Shown one piece after another: positions 60,134-64,000 of a stretch of DNA of 64,000 bases. The stretch covers positions 35,606,526-35,670,525 of the forward strand of contig CM060462.1 in NCBI GenBank assembly GCA_030544235.1, written 5' to 3'. Origin of the DNA: Lepturacanthus savala. Its lineage: Eukaryota > Chordata > Actinopteri > Scombriformes > Trichiuridae. Made by a program: the position numbers and the translations under genes. The stretch's first letter is position 1. Every line of letters begins with the position of its first letter. The notes beneath the pieces are model-generated. The model did not search any database, was not told where the DNA came from, and saw only the letters and a program-made list of their open reading frames with translations.

Positions 60134-62356
60134 GTCAGTTCCAACAAATCCAGCCACTTCTCCAATATTCAGAATGAAATAACACCACTCAAAACGCTGT
60201 GGTGAACTAATGGACTCCCCGCCACAAATCAAGAGTGAGGGGGTTTGCCAATAATCAAAAGCAAAGGGGAAAAGGTTTACTCCTGGGGACTGAGACTGTA
60301 AATTCAGAGTGATGCTAATGTGACTGCTTGAGTGGTCTCGCCACTCAGTGATATGCTGAGTAAAAGCCCAATGTCCTTTCTGATGAGAGCAATACAGAGT
60401 GCAGGTGCTGTGATCAATAATCTCTCTGTGTAATCAGTAGGAATTGTGGAAATGGATATTATCTCTGATGACTGTCACCACTGTCACCATACTTTTTACT
60501 GAAGGTCACACTCAGTTCAGTAACCTTTATTCACCACAAAGGTGAACATTTAAGAACAAAGTCAATGTCAGTAGCAGCACTACAGGGCACGGGATCAGAA
60601 GTTATGTTTTTATTTTTTCAGGGAAGTAAAATAAAGCTTTCATAGTTCTCAGAAACAATTGATCACCTTGAGACATCTTTTATGTTGAAAAACTAGCACA
60701 AGGACACATGCCCCTATCCTTCAGTACCAGGATCAGTAATTCACATCCTGTTGATCTGTTTTAAAAGGAAACATAGCAAGAAAGGAAATATTGTGTCCTG
60801 ATCCACAGCAATGCTGTTAAGCTTTTCATTTCAACAAAACCTTGAGCAAATGGCAGGAGTCTTGGTCAAATTCATAAATACATGTTTTTTCAAGACCAGA
60901 AATTGAATGTGAGCTCATCAGTTTGTGTTATTCCTGTGTTGTTTCTCTCCAGCTATGCAGTGACTGTCCAGGAGTCCTACGCTCATCCATTCGACCAGGT
61001 CTACTACACCCGTTGCACCGACATCCTCAACTGGTTCAAATGCACCAGACACAGGTATGAACAGAAAGATCCTACAACACAAAGCTGCTGCACTTCAGTA
61101 TGTAAATGCTCAGGCAATTTTTACATCTTAGAATATAAAATCATGTCACGTTTAAATGTCGCAAATGTCTTTTTATCAGGTTTACTACGGCAGGTCCTGT
61201 GACATTTCAGTAACATTTTCAACTTTGTACAAATCTGAACATTAAAATAATGTCCATGAGGTTAAATAAACAGAAAGCATATCTTATTCTGCCCAGTTTA
61301 AAGATCAATTAATAGAAAACCCCAGGACATCAATTCTAAAACGAGGCATTCAAACATGTTACCATGGCCTCTAAGAAATTATAGCAAATACTTTTTACTT
61401 ATTCAATAATGAAAATGATCATTGCAGCTCTAAATACATACTAGATTAATTAATTAATGATTATTTAAATTCATTAAAAATAGCCAAAAGTAGCAACACT
61501 TGATTAAAGGTTTAATCCTGTAATTTAATTGTTTCAACACTTGTTTGTAGTATCAGTGTTAAACAGGTGATTCCTGTTAGCAGACCCTGATCCTGTCTCC
61601 TCACCTCACTGACAGCATCAGTCTGCTCAGAACTCAGCTACAGTTTGTCAAAGTGTACATCCTCTGTTGCCAGGGCTCTCAGACCAGTCTTATACCTACA
61701 GTAGCACAGCCAGTTCAGCTCTGTCTGATGTGGTCATTTTGATGAGCGACCGGCGACGTATCGGCTTTAATGACCACATTAAGCTTTATAGCCACCAGTT
61801 TAGCTCCTCCAGCTAAGAGCTGAGTCATTGCTCTTCAGCTGAAATGTCAGAAAACATCAACGTCCTTGAGTGAGTGAGTGAGTGAGTGAGTGAGTGAGTG
61901 AGTGAGTGAGTGAGTGAGTGAGTGAGTGAGTGAGTGAGTGAGTGAGTGAGTGAGTGAGTGAGTGAGTGAGTGAGTGAGTGGGAGAAACTCTTTTAAAATT
62001 TTTGTAGATTTTTATAATCTTAATAACATGACAACATGTGAATTTCTCATTTAAATTAGTAAGTAAAGGTAGACATGAGAGTTGTTTTCATTGTTAGACA
62101 GGGCTCTGCATTCAGATTCTCCGACATCTGGTGGTAGATCAGGATCTTTACAACACTGGTGTTAAAAAAAACACATCCCAAATATACCACAGATCAGATC
62201 ACATTTAAAGATTAATACTTATTGTGTGGGTGTGTGGGTGTGTATGTGTGTACAGGATCAGCTACAAGACCGCCTACAGGAGAGGTGTGAGGACCATGTA
62301 CAGGCGACGCTCTCAGTGCTGTCCAGGCTTCTATGAAAGCGGAGACCTGTGTGTTC
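60018..62356 (+). CDS. megf11: MEGF10/11-family EGF-repeat receptor, N-terminal part (3 coding exons, continues beyond window)
   Basis: Type I membrane protein; relatives act in neurite and cell mosaic spacing, engulfment and myogenesis (family knowledge). Joined exons 60018-60133, 60953-61054 and 62256-62356 give 106 residues plus one base, phases consistent. Residues 1-25 form a hydrophobic signal peptide (LLWLNLLGLISLVLPL); NPDDPNVCSHW begins the EMI domain, with C34, C60, C69, C94, C95 and C105 visible. Residues A41, A49, R59, I74, K77 and R82 fit MEGF11 better than MEGF10 as I remember those proteins. The ATG has a strong context (A at -3, G at +4). The EGF-like repeats and transmembrane segment would follow to the right of the window; nothing coding is seen after 62356. 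Confidence 0.92.
60953..61054 (+). CDS. megf11: megf11 coding exon 2: EMI domain
   Basis: Acceptor CTCCAG, donor GTATGA, 102 nt, phase 2 at both ends. It encodes YAVTVQESYAHPFDQVYY, then CTDILNWFKCTRH, almost identical to mammalian MEGF11. Confidence 0.96.
61055..61866. other. megf11 intron between coding exons 2 and 3, first part
   Basis: No gene or mobile element recognised. Confidence 0.4.
61867..61981. repeat. (TGAG)28 tetranucleotide repeat
   Basis: About 28 uninterrupted TGAG units (115 bp) in the intron between megf11 coding exons 2 and 3, 275 bp before exon 3. Confidence 0.98.
62256..62356 (+). CDS. megf11: megf11 coding exon 3: end of EMI domain
   Basis: Acceptor TACAG after a TG-rich tract, donor GTAAGT, phase 2 to 1. 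It encodes ISYKTAYRRGVRTMYRRRSQ, CCPGFYESGDLCV. The next codon starts with C, matching the expected proline. Confidence 0.95.
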
Positions 62357-64000
62357 GTAAGTTGCATTTCCTGATTTTAGAGGAGTTCAGCTAAATAGAT
62401 ATTTATAAAAACAGGTGATACAATTATTATTCTGCAACATGTAAAAAACCAACAGGTGGAAGAATGACTAAAGTCAGTGTCATAAAGATCATTAAATAGA
62501 TCCATAGTTCTGGATGTGTTGCTTTAAGTGTCAACTGTGGCACACAACGGATCATAACTGGTATAAAGCTGCAGTGCAGGATTTCTGTCTCTCTCTGCTG
62601 GTGGTGAAGAGTAAAAATATATATATATAACAATAAAAGAGTTTTTGAAGTAAAAATGAAGTTCCCCATTTTATTAAGGCTTAGAATTCTGCATAATGAA
62701 GGAGTTAGAGCTTTGAGTGACAGGTGGTTGCTATTAGAGGCTGTAGCATGTTTTTCTTCTCAGCTGCACACTCATCTAAAGTTTACAGGAGCAGAAACAT
62801 TAAAACATCAAAACACGACTCACAAACCGACAGGTAATGTTATGAAGGCTTTGTCCATTATTTATACTATATGTGAAGAAATGCATTCTCTGGACTTCAA
62901 TATGCAAAAAAAAAATAAACGACAAAAAATGGCACAACACAGATCAAGAAAACTGCTCCCATGAATAACATCATCAACTTCTAAATGTGGCTGAGCATGA
63001 ATCACACTTATATCTGGTATATTTATTTAGAATGGCGGAGATATCAAGACCTGCCAGCCAATAAGAACTGATGAATCTCAGTGGCTATGATCCAGCTCTG
63101 ACTATGTTTGTGCCTTTGGCAAAATTATGTTGGAGCCACAATAGATATATATCGAAAACAAAACTAAAATATCTTGTGTAGAAAAATGTATGGTTTGATT
63201 TCTCTCTCGATCCGTGAGATGAATCTTTTATGAAAAAAGAAAAACTTCAATTTCTCATCATATTGGCGTCTTTCTAGAAAAACAAATCAAAATTTAATCA
63301 TCACTTCATATAACAACCATATCTCATAACCCCTTATCTAGTAGTCGAGATTAAATCTTTATCTCGTGCTGCTGGAGTGCACTAACTTTTCAACTGTACA
63401 ACTGTATACAGTGTCTAATTTACCACAGATATAAAGACCAAATAAGGACATTATTATAGCTCCTGATTGAACAAAACATTAACTTCTTTAATAAGTTAAT
63501 GCACAATGCTCCTCTTTTATATATGTGAAGCAAGGGTGTTTTTAATGCTGCAAAAGCTCATCATGTTCGATCAAATGGCAATAAAATCATTGTTGTTTCT
63601 CATCAGGCAGAACCCATCTCCAGAACACAGGTGGATGTGAAATATTCCCTCCATGGGGAGCATCTGCTCTGCATAATATCTCTGCAACAAATGCAATCAT
63701 GTTCCTGTCATCTGCATTGTTATTTTCAAACTTTCTCCACTTGATACAAAAAAGTATGCAGGCTTGTTAAAAACGCGGTGGATCTGGTGGAACAGCGATT
63801 CAATCACTGTTGTTTTCCTTCTTTTCACTTGTGTCAGGCAGTTATCTGTATCTGCTGTTAGAGCTGTCAAAGTCAGATCAATCCAGCTCTGTTACAAAGT
63901 TCATGCATTTCTGCTTTAAGTTTTACAGTATTAGTGAGTCTAATATGGAGTTACTGTAGATGATATTTAAAAACTAAAAGATTTATTCTGAAACTATTTT
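62357..64000. other. megf11 intron 3 (by coding exon), to the window edge
   Basis: I looked for the next EGF-type exon (Cys-rich, GW/GxxG motifs) and saw none. Contains a short (AT)n near 62618 and AT-rich sequence only. Confidence 0.45.

Noticed and set aside
61867..61981. Possible CRISPR-like or satellite array
   Set aside because: It is a simple 4-bp repeat without spacers, in a vertebrate intron.

Overview
The window is vertebrate nuclear DNA, almost certainly from a ray-finned (teleost) fish. Genes are split by GT-AG introns. Long CA, AT and GA microsatellites are frequent, and Tc1-like, pogo-like, hAT-like and TTAA-type DNA transposons lie among LINE tails of the kind common in fish genomes. 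No bacterial, phage or CRISPR architecture is present.

Two protein-coding genes are supported. The left third (1469-21702, minus strand) holds a complete gene for DIS3L, the cytoplasmic exosome-associated 3'-5' exoribonuclease. I assembled 18 coding exons with 17 GT-AG introns. Every reading phase closes, giving a 1050-residue protein with PIN-like, two cold-shock, RNB and S1 domains. The catalytic aspartates of the RNB domain are all present; two of the four acidic residues of a working PIN nuclease are replaced.

The right end (60018-62356, plus strand) holds the first three coding exons of a MEGF10/11-family receptor, closest to MEGF11: signal peptide plus a complete EMI domain. It runs off the window before the EGF repeats. 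Two upstream non-coding exons are proposed, at about 24380-24701 and 56666-56760. If correct, the megf11 promoter lies head to head with dis3l about 3 kb away, and its first intron is about 32 kb. The DIS3L-MEGF11 head-to-head order is, to my knowledge, the same as at human 15q22.

Between 24.7 and 60 kb I see only non-coding DNA: interspersed repeats, microsatellites and unique sequence. Best-defined elements are a 959-bp hAT element with an 8-bp target duplication (10969-11927), a 388-bp hAT MITE (34723-35110), a 748-bp pogo-like element (2163-2910), a TTAA-flanked Kolobok-like element with an intact-looking exon (45473-47016), and a broken BED-finger hAT transposase (49486-50130). I found no clearly new biological system. 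The most interesting points are repeats placed at dis3l splice sites, an inverted repeat pair flanking dis3l exons 13-17, and the proposed split 5' leader of megf11.
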